A DNA stretch of 64,000 nucleotides, from positions 1-64,000 of the forward strand of contig NZ_AGUD01000011.1 in assembly GCF_000240225.1 (NCBI RefSeq). The letters are read 5' to 3'. The first letter of the stretch is position 1. Each line of letters starts with the position of its first letter. The stretch is from Patulibacter medicamentivorans. GTDB lineage: Bacteria; Actinomycetota; Thermoleophilia; Solirubrobacterales; Solirubrobacteraceae. Positions 1 through 9,100 of the stretch are shown here, in pieces. Both the position numbers and the translations under genes were made by a program. The notes beneath the pieces were generated by a model that worked only from the letters and a program-made list of their open reading frames with translations, did no database searches and was not told the DNA's origin.

Positions 1-1
1 C

Positions 2-274
2 CGCGCCGAGGGCGGCGCCGGCGTCCGCGGGGTGCAGGTGGCGCTCGCCCGGCGCGTGGCGGGCGGCCGCTGTCGCTTCGTCGCGCGCTCGGGCCGCGTC
101 ACCCGCCCGCGCTCCTGCCGGCGGCGGACCTACCTCCGCGCCCGGGGAACGGCTCGCTGGACGCTGCGGATCCGCCACCGCCTGCCGCGTGGGCGCTACG
201 TCGTCGCGGCGCGCTCCTACGACGCGCACCACCAGCGCAGCCGGGTCCGGACCCGCAGCGCGCGCGTCCGCTGA
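2..274 (+). CDS. C-terminal end of a secreted-type protein (5' truncated by window edge)
   Basis: The open frame runs in from the left edge with no start codon and stops with TGA at 272-274, so only about 90 C-terminal residues are present. They are very rich in Arg and Val and read as short beta strands ending in RTRSARVR. The tail resembles the C-terminal domain of the exported esterase at 31.3-32.9 kb, which has the same LPxGRYxVxxRxR pattern and also ends in an Arg-rich strand. This suggests an Ig-like appendage on an exported protein. The main domain lies outside the window, so no function can be given. Confidence 0.6.
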   Translation, partial: RAEGGAGVRGVQVALARRVAGGRCRFVARSGRVTRPRSCRRRTYLRARGTARWTLRIRHRLPRGRYVVAARSYDAHHQRSRVRTRSARVR

Positions 275-289
275 CGCACGCGATCGGCG

Positions 290-949
290 TCAGCCCGCCG
301 ACGAGGTCCCCTGCTCCACCGCCGAGTCGACGAAGCCGCTGAGCCCATCCCAGACGACGGTCATGAGCCGCTCGACGACGTCGTCGAGCGGCACGCCGGG
401 ATTGCGCCGCCACCAGCGCGCGAGCTGCTCGCCGCCGCCGGAGACGATGTGCGCGTACGCGCGGACCTCGTCGGGGTCGAGGTCGGGGACGACCTTCTCG
501 GCGAGCGCCGCGATCTGGTCGGCGGCGCGGAAGCGCAGCTCGGCGGCCAGCTCGCCGGCGGGGCCGGCCGGCAGCGATCCGGTGCCGGAGAGCACGTCCC
601 AGCTGGGGCCGTGCTCCTGGACGAAGCGGAAGTAGGCCTCGATGCCGGCCCGCAGCTGATCGCGCGGATGCCCCTGGTTGAAGATGCTGGCGTCGACGAA
701 GCGCGAGTGGAGCTCGGCGCGCGCGGCGTGGACGCAGGCGACGTAGAGGTCGTCCAGCGAGGAGAAGTGCTCGTACAGCAGCGACCGCGTGACGCCGCTG
801 CGGACGGCGACCAGCTCCATGGTCGCGCCGTGGTAGCCGACCTCGCCGAAGACGGCCTCGGCCGCCTTCAGGATCAGCGCGCGTCGCGCCTGCTTCGTCA
901 GCCGCCGCCGCGGTCCGGCCTGGGGCGCGCTCGCCATCTTCGGCGGCAT
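290..949 (-). CDS. TetR/AcrR-family transcriptional regulator
   Basis: A protein of about 219 residues with the TetR layout: an N-terminal helix-turn-helix (ARRALILKAAEAVFGEVGYHGATM, then VAVRSGVTRSLLYEHFSS) and a helical ligand-binding domain. I chose the ATG at 949 (MPPKMAS). A TTG at 970 would also fit, but it abuts the operator-like palindrome at 971-988. The gene is divergent from the MaoC-like gene at 1090, its likely target. TetR proteins are usually ligand-released repressors. The effector is unknown, although the neighbour suggests an acyl-CoA or related small molecule. Confidence 0.85.
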   Translation of the reverse strand: MPPKMASAPQAGPRRRLTKQARRALILKAAEAVFGEVGYHGATMELVAVRSGVTRSLLYEHFSSLDDLYVACVHAARAELHSRFVDASIFNQGHPRDQLRAGIEAYFRFVQEHGPSWDVLSGTGSLPAGPAGELAAELRFRAADQIAALAEKVVPDLDPDEVRAYAHIVSGGGEQLARWWRRNPGVPLDDVVERLMTVVWDGLSGFVDSAVEQGTSSAG

Positions 950-970
950 CCTATCGCACGCCGTTTGCAA

Positions 971-988
971 ACTGACACGAACGTCAGT
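971..988. promoter_or_regulatory. Putative TetR operator
   Basis: Perfect 6-bp inverted repeat ACTGAC-ACGAAC-GTCAGT lying between the divergent TetR gene (start 949) and the MaoC-like gene (start 1090). Its size and position fit a TetR-family operator acting on both genes. Binding is inferred. Confidence 0.55.
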
Positions 989-1089
989 AGCGTCGCGAGC
1001 GGCATGTCGACGAAGGTGATCTGCGGCGGTGCGCGCCGTCGCTCCGGCTCGGCCGGGGCCGCGGCGCGCCGACGACGAGGGGCCGCGGC

Positions 1090-1965
1090 ATGAGCCTCGC
1101 CACCGACGCGGTCGGGCTCCGGCTGCGCCCGTGGTCGGGGCTGCTCGACGCGCGCTGGCTGATGGCCTACGCCGCCAGCCTGGGCCACGACGAGGACCTG
1201 TACTTCGACACCACGCGCGCGACCGGCGTGTCGGCTCATCCGGTCTTCCCGATCGCGCCCGAGTGGGCGTTGCTGACCGATCCCGAGAGCGGGCTCGACG
1301 TTGGCCTGACCATCGGCGAGGCGCTGCGCGGGGTGCACGCGTCGCACGACCTGCACCTCCACCAGCCGATCTTCCAGGACCTTCCCGTGACGGTCGGCGC
1401 CGAGGTCGTCGGCGCGCAGCGGACCCCGGCCGGCGCGCTGATGACGGTGCGCTTCGACGGCGCGACGCACGACGGCGACGGGCTCTGGACGTCGTGGATG
1501 CGGACGGTCTACCGGGGCGTGGGCGTCGACGGCCCGGACCGGCCGCCGGCGGACGCCGTGCCGGCGCCCCGGGCGGCGTCCGAGGAAGCGGCCGACCGGA
1601 CCCGGAGCGTCGCGATCGCGGTCGCCGCGCCGCACGTCTACGGCGAGGGCGCGCGGATCTGGAACCCGATCCACAGCGACCGGTCGATCGCGCTGGCGGC
1701 GGGGCTCGACGGGACCGTGCTGCACGGCAGCGCGACCCTGGCCCACGCCGTCGACTGGGCGCTCGAGGCGCTGGGCGCCACCCCCGACCGGGTGCGGCGG
1801 ATCGGAGCGACCTTCCGCGCGACGGTGCCCGTCCCGTCCGAGATCGCGGTCGTCCTGACCGCGACCGGGCGGCTGGCGGACGGGGGCCGCCTGGCCCGCT
1901 TCGAGGTCGGGAACGCCGCCGGCGCGGTCGCCCTCAGGGAGGGCTTCCTCGTCGTCGCGCCGTGA
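1090..1965 (+). CDS. MaoC-like double hot-dog hydratase/dehydratase
   Basis: A 291-residue protein with two hot-dog halves. The C-terminal half carries the R-specific enoyl-CoA hydratase signature around residue 196 (IWNPIHSD), where Asp and His activate water. The N-terminal half (FDTTRATGVSAHPVFPIAPEW) matches the non-catalytic N-terminal MaoC domain. Such proteins hydrate 2-enoyl-CoA esters in fatty-acid or sterol side-chain degradation. The ATG at 1090 follows a GAGGGG-like ribosome site. The gene stands alone on this strand, divergent from a TetR gene that probably controls it. The substrate cannot be read from the sequence. Confidence 0.8.
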   Translation: MSLATDAVGLRLRPWSGLLDARWLMAYAASLGHDEDLYFDTTRATGVSAHPVFPIAPEWALLTDPESGLDVGLTIGEALRGVHASHDLHLHQPIFQDLPVTVGAEVVGAQRTPAGALMTVRFDGATHDGDGLWTSWMRTVYRGVGVDGPDRPPADAVPAPRAASEEAADRTRSVAIAVAAPHVYGEGARIWNPIHSDRSIALAAGLDGTVLHGSATLAHAVDWALEALGATPDRVRRIGATFRATVPVPSEIAVVLTATGRLADGGRLARFEVGNAAGAVALREGFLVVAP

Positions 1966-2016
1966 CGGTCCGATCCGGCTCGCGACGGCCCTCCTCGCGC
2001 GGTTCGGTATTAAGAC

Positions 2017-2045
2017 TTGACCAAATTGTAACGCTTCAATACAGT
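2017..2045 (+). promoter_or_regulatory. Promoter with LacI-type operator upstream of serine hydrolase
   Basis: TTGACC (2017-2022), 17 bp, TACAGT (2040-2045) forms a good -35/-10 pair. The spacer holds the palindrome ATTGTAACGCTTCAAT (2025-2040; six of eight half-site positions are symmetric about a central CG, the LacI-family hallmark). The first 15 bases from GACTTGACC are nearly identical to those of the promoter at 3537. The LacI gene at 21.9-23.0 kb is the likely binder. Confidence 0.7.
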
Positions 2046-2091
2046 CGCGACGTCCAGAGACAACGTCGTTGACGTTCAACGGAGGAGAATC

Positions 2092-3393
2092 ATGCTGAAG
2101 CCGATCGCCCGTTCGCTCGGGCGCCAGCGGATCGCCGGTGCCCCGCCCGCGCTCGACCAGGATCGTCGCGCTGGTCGTTCGCCAATGCCGGGGGCCACGG
2201 CCCCCGGTCCCCGCGCCCGCAGCTCCCTGCTCGCCGTAGCCGGAGCGTCCCTCACGGCGGTCCTGGCTGCGGTCACCCTGGCGGTGCCGGCGCAGGCCGC
2301 GCCGCTGTCGGCGGCCGACCAGGCGTTCGTCGACGCCACCGTCCAGCAGGCGGTGACCGAGAACAACGTCGGCGGGATGTCGATCAAGATCAGCGGTCCG
2401 GCCGGCGACTACGAGAAGGCCTACGGCGACCGCTCGTCGGCGCCGAAGGTGCCGCTGACGCTCGCCGACCACTTCCGGATCGGCAGCATCACCAAGACCT
2501 TCACCGCGACCGCGATCCTCAAGCAGGTCGAGCTGGGCAACCTGTCGCTCGACGACAAGCTCGACCAGTTCGTGACCGGGATCCCGAACGGGAGCCAGAT
2601 CACGGTCAAGCAGCTGCTCGGGATGCGGTCGGGCGTCTACGACTACCAGCAGGACGCGGCGCTGAAGCTGCAGGTCGGCCTGACCCCGTGGGTGGACTTC
2701 GATCCGCAGCGAGTCCTCACGATCCTCCGCGACCCGTCCCACCCGCCGCGCTTCGCGCCCGGCGCGAAGACCGAGTACAGCGAGACGAACTACGTCCTGC
2801 TCGGCTTCATCCTCCAGGCGGTGACCGGCCAGGACGCCGCGACGGTGATCACCAACGACGTGATCACCCCGCTCGGCCTGACGAACACGAAGTTCCCGAC
2901 CGCGGCGAACACCAGCCCGATCTACGCGATGCCGTCGCCGTACGCCACGGGGTACGTCACCGGGTACCTGTTCCCCGGCGTCACCCAGGACCTGACCGCT
3001 TGGAACCCGAACCTGGTCTGGACCGCCGGGGCGATCATCTCGACGGTCGGCGACATGGAGAAGTACGTCAAGGCGCTGGGCCAGGGCCAGCTGCTCAACG
3101 CCAGCACCAACGCGCTGCGCAAGCAGTGGTGCCCGATGCCGTACACCTACGAGGGTCCCACCCAGTGGGGCTACGGGCTCGGCCTCTCGAGCCTCGGCAG
3201 CTGGATCGGCCACGGCGGCTCGATCGCCGGCTACGAGGGCTCGGCGTTCTACGAGCCGACCAGCGGCGCCGCGATCGCCGTCCTGGGGAACTTCCAGTCC
3301 TCCACGGTGAAGGTCTGGACGCAGGTCTTCGAGCGGATCGCCGCCCACCTGTACCCGGGGACGATGGCCACCCCGAGCTACCCCACCTGCTGA
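2092..3393 (+). CDS. Secreted serine hydrolase (class C beta-lactamase / DD-peptidase fold)
   Basis: 433 residues. After a long N-terminus, a signal-like hydrophobic segment (about residues 45-64) ends in VPAQAA, so export is likely. The serine beta-lactamase-fold motifs are present: SITK with nucleophile Ser and Lys, YSETNY as the tyrosine motif, and HGGS in place of KTG. The family includes DD-carboxypeptidases, esterases and beta-lactamases, and motifs alone do not fix the substrate. The start at 2092 has a strong ribosome site (GGAGGAGAAT, 2081-2090). The promoter carries the same LacI-type operator as the P450 operon, so it may hydrolyse an ester or amide of the compound that operon consumes. 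Two strong hairpins follow the stop. Confidence 0.85.
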   Translation: MLKPIARSLGRQRIAGAPPALDQDRRAGRSPMPGATAPGPRARSSLLAVAGASLTAVLAAVTLAVPAQAAPLSAADQAFVDATVQQAVTENNVGGMSIKISGPAGDYEKAYGDRSSAPKVPLTLADHFRIGSITKTFTATAILKQVELGNLSLDDKLDQFVTGIPNGSQITVKQLLGMRSGVYDYQQDAALKLQVGLTPWVDFDPQRVLTILRDPSHPPRFAPGAKTEYSETNYVLLGFILQAVTGQDAATVITNDVITPLGLTNTKFPTAANTSPIYAMPSPYATGYVTGYLFPGVTQDLTAWNPNLVWTAGAIISTVGDMEKYVKALGQGQLLNASTNALRKQWCPMPYTYEGPTQWGYGLGLSSLGSWIGHGGSIAGYEGSAFYEPTSGAAIAVLGNFQSSTVKVWTQVFERIAAHLYPGTMATPSYPTC

Positions 3394-3398
3394 CGCAG

Positions 3399-3490
3399 CG
3401 ACTCGCCGGGCGTCGCGCGACGCCCGGCGAGTCGTCGACCCCATCGCGCGGCAGACCGGCCTCCCCGCGGCATCACGCCGCGGGGAGGCC
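3399..3490 (+). terminator. Tandem strong hairpins (transcription terminator)
   Basis: Two perfect inverted repeats follow the serine hydrolase. The first has a 17-bp stem (3399-3415 with 3418-3434). The second has a 14-bp stem (3458-3471 with 3477-3490) and a 5-nt loop, followed by a T-rich stretch (TTCGTCGTTC). They separate this gene from the P450 operon, whose own promoter starts 47 bp later. Confidence 0.8.
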
Positions 3491-3536
3491 TTCGTCGTTC
3501 CCGGCGGACGCCTGGAAGCCAGTTTGGCTCGCAGAC

Positions 3537-3565
3537 TTGACCAAATTGAAACGTTGCAATATGGT
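3537..3565 (+). promoter_or_regulatory. Promoter of the P450 operon with LacI-type operator; probably leaderless
   Basis: TTGACC (3537-3542), 17 bp, TATGGT (3560-3565). The spacer contains ATTGAAACGTTGCAAT (3545-3560), a CG-centred palindrome. The predicted transcription start, 6-8 bases after the -10, falls at 3571-3573, while the P450 ATG is at 3574, so the mRNA would have essentially no 5' leader. No Shine-Dalgarno is visible. Confidence 0.75.
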
Positions 3566-3573
3566 CGCTCACG

Positions 3574-4815
3574 ATGACGGGAACCGCACGAGAGGCCGCT
3601 GCCTCGACGCCCGATGCGATCACCCTCTCGATGGTGCGAGAGCGGATCTTCGACCCGCCCGCGGAGCTCGAGAAGCTGCTGCGCAGCGGCGAGACGCTCC
3701 ACCGGCTGCGGTTCAAGGGGGGCGAGGTCGGCTGGCTGGTCACCGGCTACGACGCGGCCCGCTCGGTCCTCAACGACCCGCGCTTCTCGCTGCGCGAGAT
3801 CCCGCCGCTGCACACGGTCGAGCCCGCCAAGCACGACGCGATCATCGCGATGATGCGCGAGGAGGGCCTGCTGCGCGGCGACATGCTGACCATGGATCCC
3901 CCGGAGCACGCCCGCTTCCGCCAGGCCATCACCCCGCGGTTCGCGCTGCGCAGCGTCGAGCGGTTCGAGGCCGAGGTCGAGGAGATCGTCGCTCGCTGCC
4001 TGGACGACCTCGCGGCCTCCGCGCAGCCCGCGGATCTGGTGCGGACGTTCGCCGCCCCGATCTCGTTCCGCAGCCAGTGCGCGCTGCTCGGCGTCCCGGA
4101 GCAGGACATCCCGATGCTGGAGCTGATCGGCGAAACCAACCGCAACCCCGCGCTGACGGCCGACGAGGTGATCGCGGCCACGCGCGAGTTCCGGGCCTAC
4201 CTGGACGAGGTCGTGGCCCGCAAGCGCCGCGAGCCGGGGGACGACCTGATCTCCGACATCGTCGAGGGCGGCGTCCTGGACGACGAGGAGATCGTCGGCC
4301 TGCTGGTGCTGCTGTTCGTCGCCGGGGTCGAGACGACCGAGTCGATGCTCGCGACCGGCGTCTTCGCCCTGCTCACCCACGAGGATCAGCTCGACCTGCT
4401 GCGCGGCGACCTGACGTTGATGAAGCCGGCGGTGGAGGAGCTGATGCGCTACCTGACCGTCTTCAACGTCGGCACGCTCACGCGCACCGCGACCGACGAC
4501 GTCGAGCTCGACGGCGTCGTGATCGAGCAGGGTGCGTGGGTCTCGGTCTCGCTGCTCGGCGCCAACCGCGACGGCCGGCGCTTCCGCCATCCCGACCTGC
4601 TCGACATCGAGCGCGGCGGCAAGGGCCAGGTCGGCTTCGGGCACGGCGTGCACGTGTGCAGCGGCCAGCACCTGGCCCGGCTCGAGCTGCGGGTCGGCAT
4701 CGCCAGGCTGCTCGAGCGCTTCCCGCGCCTGGCGATCGCGCGCGACGAGGACGTGGTCCTCTCGGGCGACGACGAGGTCACCTTCGGCGTCAAGCGACTG
4801 CCGGTGACCTGGTGA
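3574..4815 (+). CDS. Cytochrome P450 (first of three)
   Basis: A 413-residue soluble bacterial P450. The I-helix oxygen-activation motif is AGVETT at residues 250-255 (Val replaces the usual His), the ExxR motif is EELMR, and the haem loop FGHGVHVCSG has its ligand Cys at about 362. It inserts one oxygen atom into C-H bonds and, on O- or N-methyl groups, can release formaldehyde. It needs electrons from a ferredoxin/reductase pair not encoded alongside. It is the first gene of a tightly packed 11-gene operon that includes a formaldehyde dehydrogenase and sugar-handling genes, suggesting a catabolic rather than biosynthetic role. Its ATG lies at the predicted transcription start. Confidence 0.93.
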   Translation: MTGTAREAAASTPDAITLSMVRERIFDPPAELEKLLRSGETLHRLRFKGGEVGWLVTGYDAARSVLNDPRFSLREIPPLHTVEPAKHDAIIAMMREEGLLRGDMLTMDPPEHARFRQAITPRFALRSVERFEAEVEEIVARCLDDLAASAQPADLVRTFAAPISFRSQCALLGVPEQDIPMLELIGETNRNPALTADEVIAATREFRAYLDEVVARKRREPGDDLISDIVEGGVLDDEEIVGLLVLLFVAGVETTESMLATGVFALLTHEDQLDLLRGDLTLMKPAVEELMRYLTVFNVGTLTRTATDDVELDGVVIEQGAWVSVSLLGANRDGRRFRHPDLLDIERGGKGQVGFGHGVHVCSGQHLARLELRVGIARLLERFPRLAIARDEDVVLSGDDEVTFGVKRLPVTW

Positions 4816-4844
4816 TCTCGGCCCACGACGGAGGAAGGACTGCG

Positions 4845-6074
4845 ATGGAGTGCAAGCGGGGAACGACCGTGACGGAGCCCGTCGACCACCCGATCGAGCG
4901 CGCCGGCGTGCTCGATCCGCCGCCGGCGCTGCGCGCGCTGGCCGAGCGGGCGCCGATCTCGCGGCTGCGCTTCTCCGACGGACGCGCCGGGTGGCTGGTG
5001 ACCAGCTACGCGCTGGGCCGCGCGCTGCTGGTCGACAACCGCTTCCGCGTCGATCCGGTCACCCTGCCGCACGGGGACCCGGAGATGCTCGAGGAGATCG
5101 AGCGGATCGACACCAGCATGCCGGAGAGCGAGGGCGTCCTGATCCGGCTGCACCCGCCGCAGCACACGAGGATCCGCAAGGCCGCCGCCAGGTACTTCAC
5201 GGTCCGCGCCGTCCGCGAGCAGCAGCAGGCGATCGAGCGGATCGTCGGCGACCGGCTCGACGCGATGGCGGCGGCCGGCGGGCCGATCGACCTGGTCACC
5301 GCGTTCGCGCTGCCGGTCTCGTCGTTCAGCATCTGCCAGCAGCTCGGCGTCTCGCCGGAGGACCGGGAGCGGTTCGAGCGCCCGAGCGCGGTGCTGGCCG
5401 ATCCGCACCTCGACGCCGGGCAGAAGCGCGACGCGCTCGTCGCCTTCTACGACTACTGCCGCCAGGTCGTCGCGGAGAAGCGCGCGTCGCCGCGTCCGGA
5501 CATCCTCAGCGACCTCGTCGAGCAGGGCGAGCTGTCCGAGGACGAGATCGTCGGGCTCGCCCGCCAGCTGTTCGAGGCCGGGCACGAGACGACCGCCGCC
5601 CAGCTCTCGCTCGGCGTGCTCGCCCTGCTCGGCGACCGTGCCCGCTGGGAGCGCCTGCGCGCGGACCCCTCGCAGGTCGGGAACGCCGTCGAGGAACTGC
5701 TCCGCTACCTCTCGATCCTGCAGCTGGGCAGCTTCGCGCGGACCGCGTCGGAGGACGTGGAGCTGGGCGACGTCGTCATCAGGGCGGGAGAGACGGTCGT
5801 CGTCTCGATCCCCGCGGCCAACCGCGATCCCGGGAAGTTCCCCGACCCCGACGAGCTCGACCTCGGCCGCAACGCCGCCGGCCACCTCGCGTTCGGCCAC
5901 GGCCGCCACATGTGCATCGGGCAGCACCTCGCCCGGCTCGAGCTGGAGGTCGCGCTCCGCGGCCTGATCGAGCGGTTCCCGAACCTCGACCTGGCGGTGC
6001 CGCTGGCCGAGATCCGCTTCCTCGGCGGCGAGCACCAGATGTACGGCGTCGAAGCCCTGCCGGTCGCCTGGTAG
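4845..6074 (+). CDS. Cytochrome P450 (second of three)
   Basis: 409 residues with canonical AGHETT (245-250), EELLR and a haem loop FGHGRHMCIG with Cys at about 357. The ATG at 4845 has GGAGGAAGG seven bases upstream; a GTG at 4869 is a weaker alternative. It lies 29 bp after the first P450 and 36 bp before the GH106-like gene. The N-terminal layout (DPPPALRALAERAPISRLRF, then GWLVTSY) is shared with the other two P450s in the operon, so the three look like diverged paralogues acting on related substrates or positions. Confidence 0.93.
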   Translation: MECKRGTTVTEPVDHPIERAGVLDPPPALRALAERAPISRLRFSDGRAGWLVTSYALGRALLVDNRFRVDPVTLPHGDPEMLEEIERIDTSMPESEGVLIRLHPPQHTRIRKAAARYFTVRAVREQQQAIERIVGDRLDAMAAAGGPIDLVTAFALPVSSFSICQQLGVSPEDRERFERPSAVLADPHLDAGQKRDALVAFYDYCRQVVAEKRASPRPDILSDLVEQGELSEDEIVGLARQLFEAGHETTAAQLSLGVLALLGDRARWERLRADPSQVGNAVEELLRYLSILQLGSFARTASEDVELGDVVIRAGETVVVSIPAANRDPGKFPDPDELDLGRNAAGHLAFGHGRHMCIGQHLARLELEVALRGLIERFPNLDLAVPLAEIRFLGGEHQMYGVEALPVAW

Positions 6075-6110
6075 GACGATGAGGCTCGTCGCCGATCGAG
6101 GAGGAGCGGC

Positions 6111-9100
6111 ATGACGCCGCTGCTCGAGCGCTTCCGGGACCCCGGCCGCAGCTTCTTCCCGACGCCGATCTGGTGGTGGAGCGGCGAGCGGCTGGATCCG
6201 GCCCGCCTGCGCTGGCAGATGGAGCGGCTGGTCGCCGGCGGCGCGCCGAACCTGGTCGTGATGAACCTGCTGCCAACCGTGTCGGAGATGGGCAAGAGCC
6301 GGGACGACCCGGCGCTCTTCTCGGAGCGGTGGTGGACGATCTTCGAGGGCGTCTGCCGCGACGCCGAGGAGCTTGGCGTCTCGCTCTGGCTCTACGACCA
6401 GATCGGGCACGGCGGCGCCAACCTGCTCGGCGAGGTGATCGCCGAGGACCCGAGCGCGACCGGCCTGGTGCTGGAGCGGGCGGTCGTCGACGTCGACGGG
6501 CGCGGCGCGGTCGAGTGCCCGCCGGCCGGCACCGTCGTCGCCGCGGCCCTCGTCGAGCGCGACGGGACGATCCGCCCGGTCGCGCCGGCCGGGGGCGTCG
6601 CGTCGGCCGAGGGCAGCGGCCGCCTGATGCTCTTCTACACCGTCCCGCGCGGACTGGACTTCCTCTCCCGCGGGGCCTGCGACCAGCTGATCCGGGTCGC
6701 GTTCGAGGGCTACGAGCAGCGCGTGCCGCAGTACCTGGGGAACGTCATCGTCGGCTCGTTCCAGGACGAGCTGCCGCCGATCCAGAACTGGTCGCCGGGC
6801 TTCCCCGAGCGCTTCCGCCAGATCGCCGGCTACGACCTGCTTCCGCGACTGGCCGAGCTCTGGGACGACCTCACGCCCGAGAGCGGGCGCGTGCGCCGGG
6901 ACTTCCACCACGTGCGCGGGAAGCTCGCCGAGGACGCGTTCTTCGTGCCGCTCCACGACTGGCACGAGCGCCACGGGATGCTGTCCGCGTTCGACCAGGA
7001 CTACGGTGCCCGCGACGGCGATCCGGCGGGGTCGAGCCGGCTCTACGGCGACTACCTGCGGACCCACCGCTGGTTCAGCGCCCCCGGATCCGACCACCAC
7101 GGCGACGCCAAGATCCACTCGTCGCTGGCCCATGCCTACGGCCGCGAGCGCGTCTGGATCGAGTCCTTCCACTCGAGCGGCTGGGGCGGCACGCTGGAGG
7201 AGACCTTCGACTGGCTGCTGCCGTGGATCGGGGCCGGGGCGAACCTCTACGACCCGCACGCCACCTACTACTCGACGCACCACGGCTGGTGGGAGTGGGC
7301 CCCGCCGGCGACCGACTGGCGCCAGCCCTACTGGCGCCACCACCTGGAGTTCGCGCGGGCGGTCGCCCGCCTCTGCAGCGTCCTCTCCTGGGGGACCCAC
7401 GCGTGCGACGTCGCGGTGCTGTTCCCGTCGGCGACGGCGCAGGCGGCGCTGACCCCGGACGGCCAGGTCGCTGCGGCGGGCCGCGAGGCCTGCGAGGCCT
7501 ACCACCGGATCACGGGGCGGATGACCTGGTTCGACACCGCGCCCGGCGTCCTCAACGAGCTCTGCCGCGACTTCGACGTGCTCGACGACGACACCGTCGC
7601 GGCCGCCGAGGCCGGCGACGGGACGCTCGCGCACCGCGGCGAGCGCTACCGGACCGTGATCCTGCCGGCCTGCGTCGCGATCGAGGCCGCCACCGCCCGC
7701 CGCCTCGTCGAGTTCGTCGACGCCGGCGGGGACCTCGTCGCCGTCGGGCCGCTGCCCGCGTCGGCCGCGGGCGTCGCCGAGGACGACGCGCCGGTCGAGG
7801 CCCTGCGCCAGCGCTTCGCGCGCGGCGTCGCGCGGCAGGTCGACCGCCCCGAGGACCTGGTCGACGCGCTCGCCGCCGCGCCCGCCAGCGTGCGCGCCGA
7901 CGTCCCGACCCTCTGCCGCCGCGACGGCGAGCAGGTCGTGCTGTTCGTCCCGGCCGTGTTCCCGCGCGCGAGCCGGGTCGGGAAGGCCGCGAAGGACGCC
8001 GATCCGGCCTTCGACTGGCTCGTCGTCGACATCGACTTCGAGCCGTCCCGCTGGGCCCGCGAGCGCGAGATCGTCGTCTCCGGGGTCGAGGGCGCGCCGC
8101 AGCTGTGGGAGCCCTTCTCGGGGCGCCGCCGGCAGCTGGAGGCCGAGCCGACGAAGGACGGGGTCAAGGTCCGGGTTCCGTTCGACGACGGGCCGGCCGC
8201 GCTGCTGGTCTGGGGCCGCTCGGAGGAGCTTCCCGCGGCCGAGCCCCGCTTCGCCGAGCCCGTCGCCCTCGACGGCCGCTGGGAGGTCCAGATCGAGTCG
8301 ACGCTGGAGGATCGGTGGGGCGACCTGGACGCGCCGCCGGCCGAGCTGCCGGTCGAGGCGTGGACGCTCGAGCACGAGGACGACGGCCGCTCGCTCCCGG
8401 CCCACGCGACCTTCGGCGCGCGCGCCCGCTGGACCGGTCCGGCGGCGCCGGACGTGCTGCCGGCGCCCGGCGAGGAGCCGCGGGACGGCGGCTGGAGGGA
8501 CGCCGTCTGGTCGCCCTCGCGCGGGATCCGCAAGGACCCGCTCCACCGTCACGCGCTCGGGCCGAGCGGCCGGGTGCCGGAGGAGTTCCTGCGCTTCGGG
8601 CAGGTCGAGCGCGGCCAGGCGGTGCACGTCCGCACCGTGCTGCACGCCGCGGCGGCGGCCGAGGCCCACCTGGTGATCGGCGGCGCGGCGACCACGTCGG
8701 CGTGGCTCGACGGCCGGCCGGTGGAGCTGGTCGACGCGGGCTACCTGGCGCACGCCCGGGTCGCCCTGCCCGCGGGCCCGACGGTGCTCGACCTGCGGCT
8801 GGTCGCCGACGAGTCGCTCGACCTGCGGGCCAGCTTCACCTTCGTCGCCGACCTCGAGGGCTCGCTGATCCCCGACTGGATCCGGACCGCCGGCCCCGCC
8901 CGGGCGCGCTCCGTCGTCGCGTTCACCGGCGCGATCGAGCTCGACGCCGACCCGATCGGCGGGCAGGCGCTCGTCGGCGCCAGCGGTCCCTGCCGGGTGC
9001 TGCTCGACGGCCACGAGCTGGGCCGCCACGCCGGGTACAAGGCCGAGATCGAGGGGCCGCGCGACGAGCTCGCGTACTACGACCTCGGCGACCGCCTCGC

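Noticed and set aside
898-4671. Very long open frame on the minus strand antisense to MaoC, serine hydrolase and P450
   Set aside because: The translation is Arg/Asp/Val/Gln-rich without family motifs, and overlaps well-supported genes. It is a typical antisense shadow of high-GC codon use. The same applies to 4449-9986 (-) and other long antisense frames.
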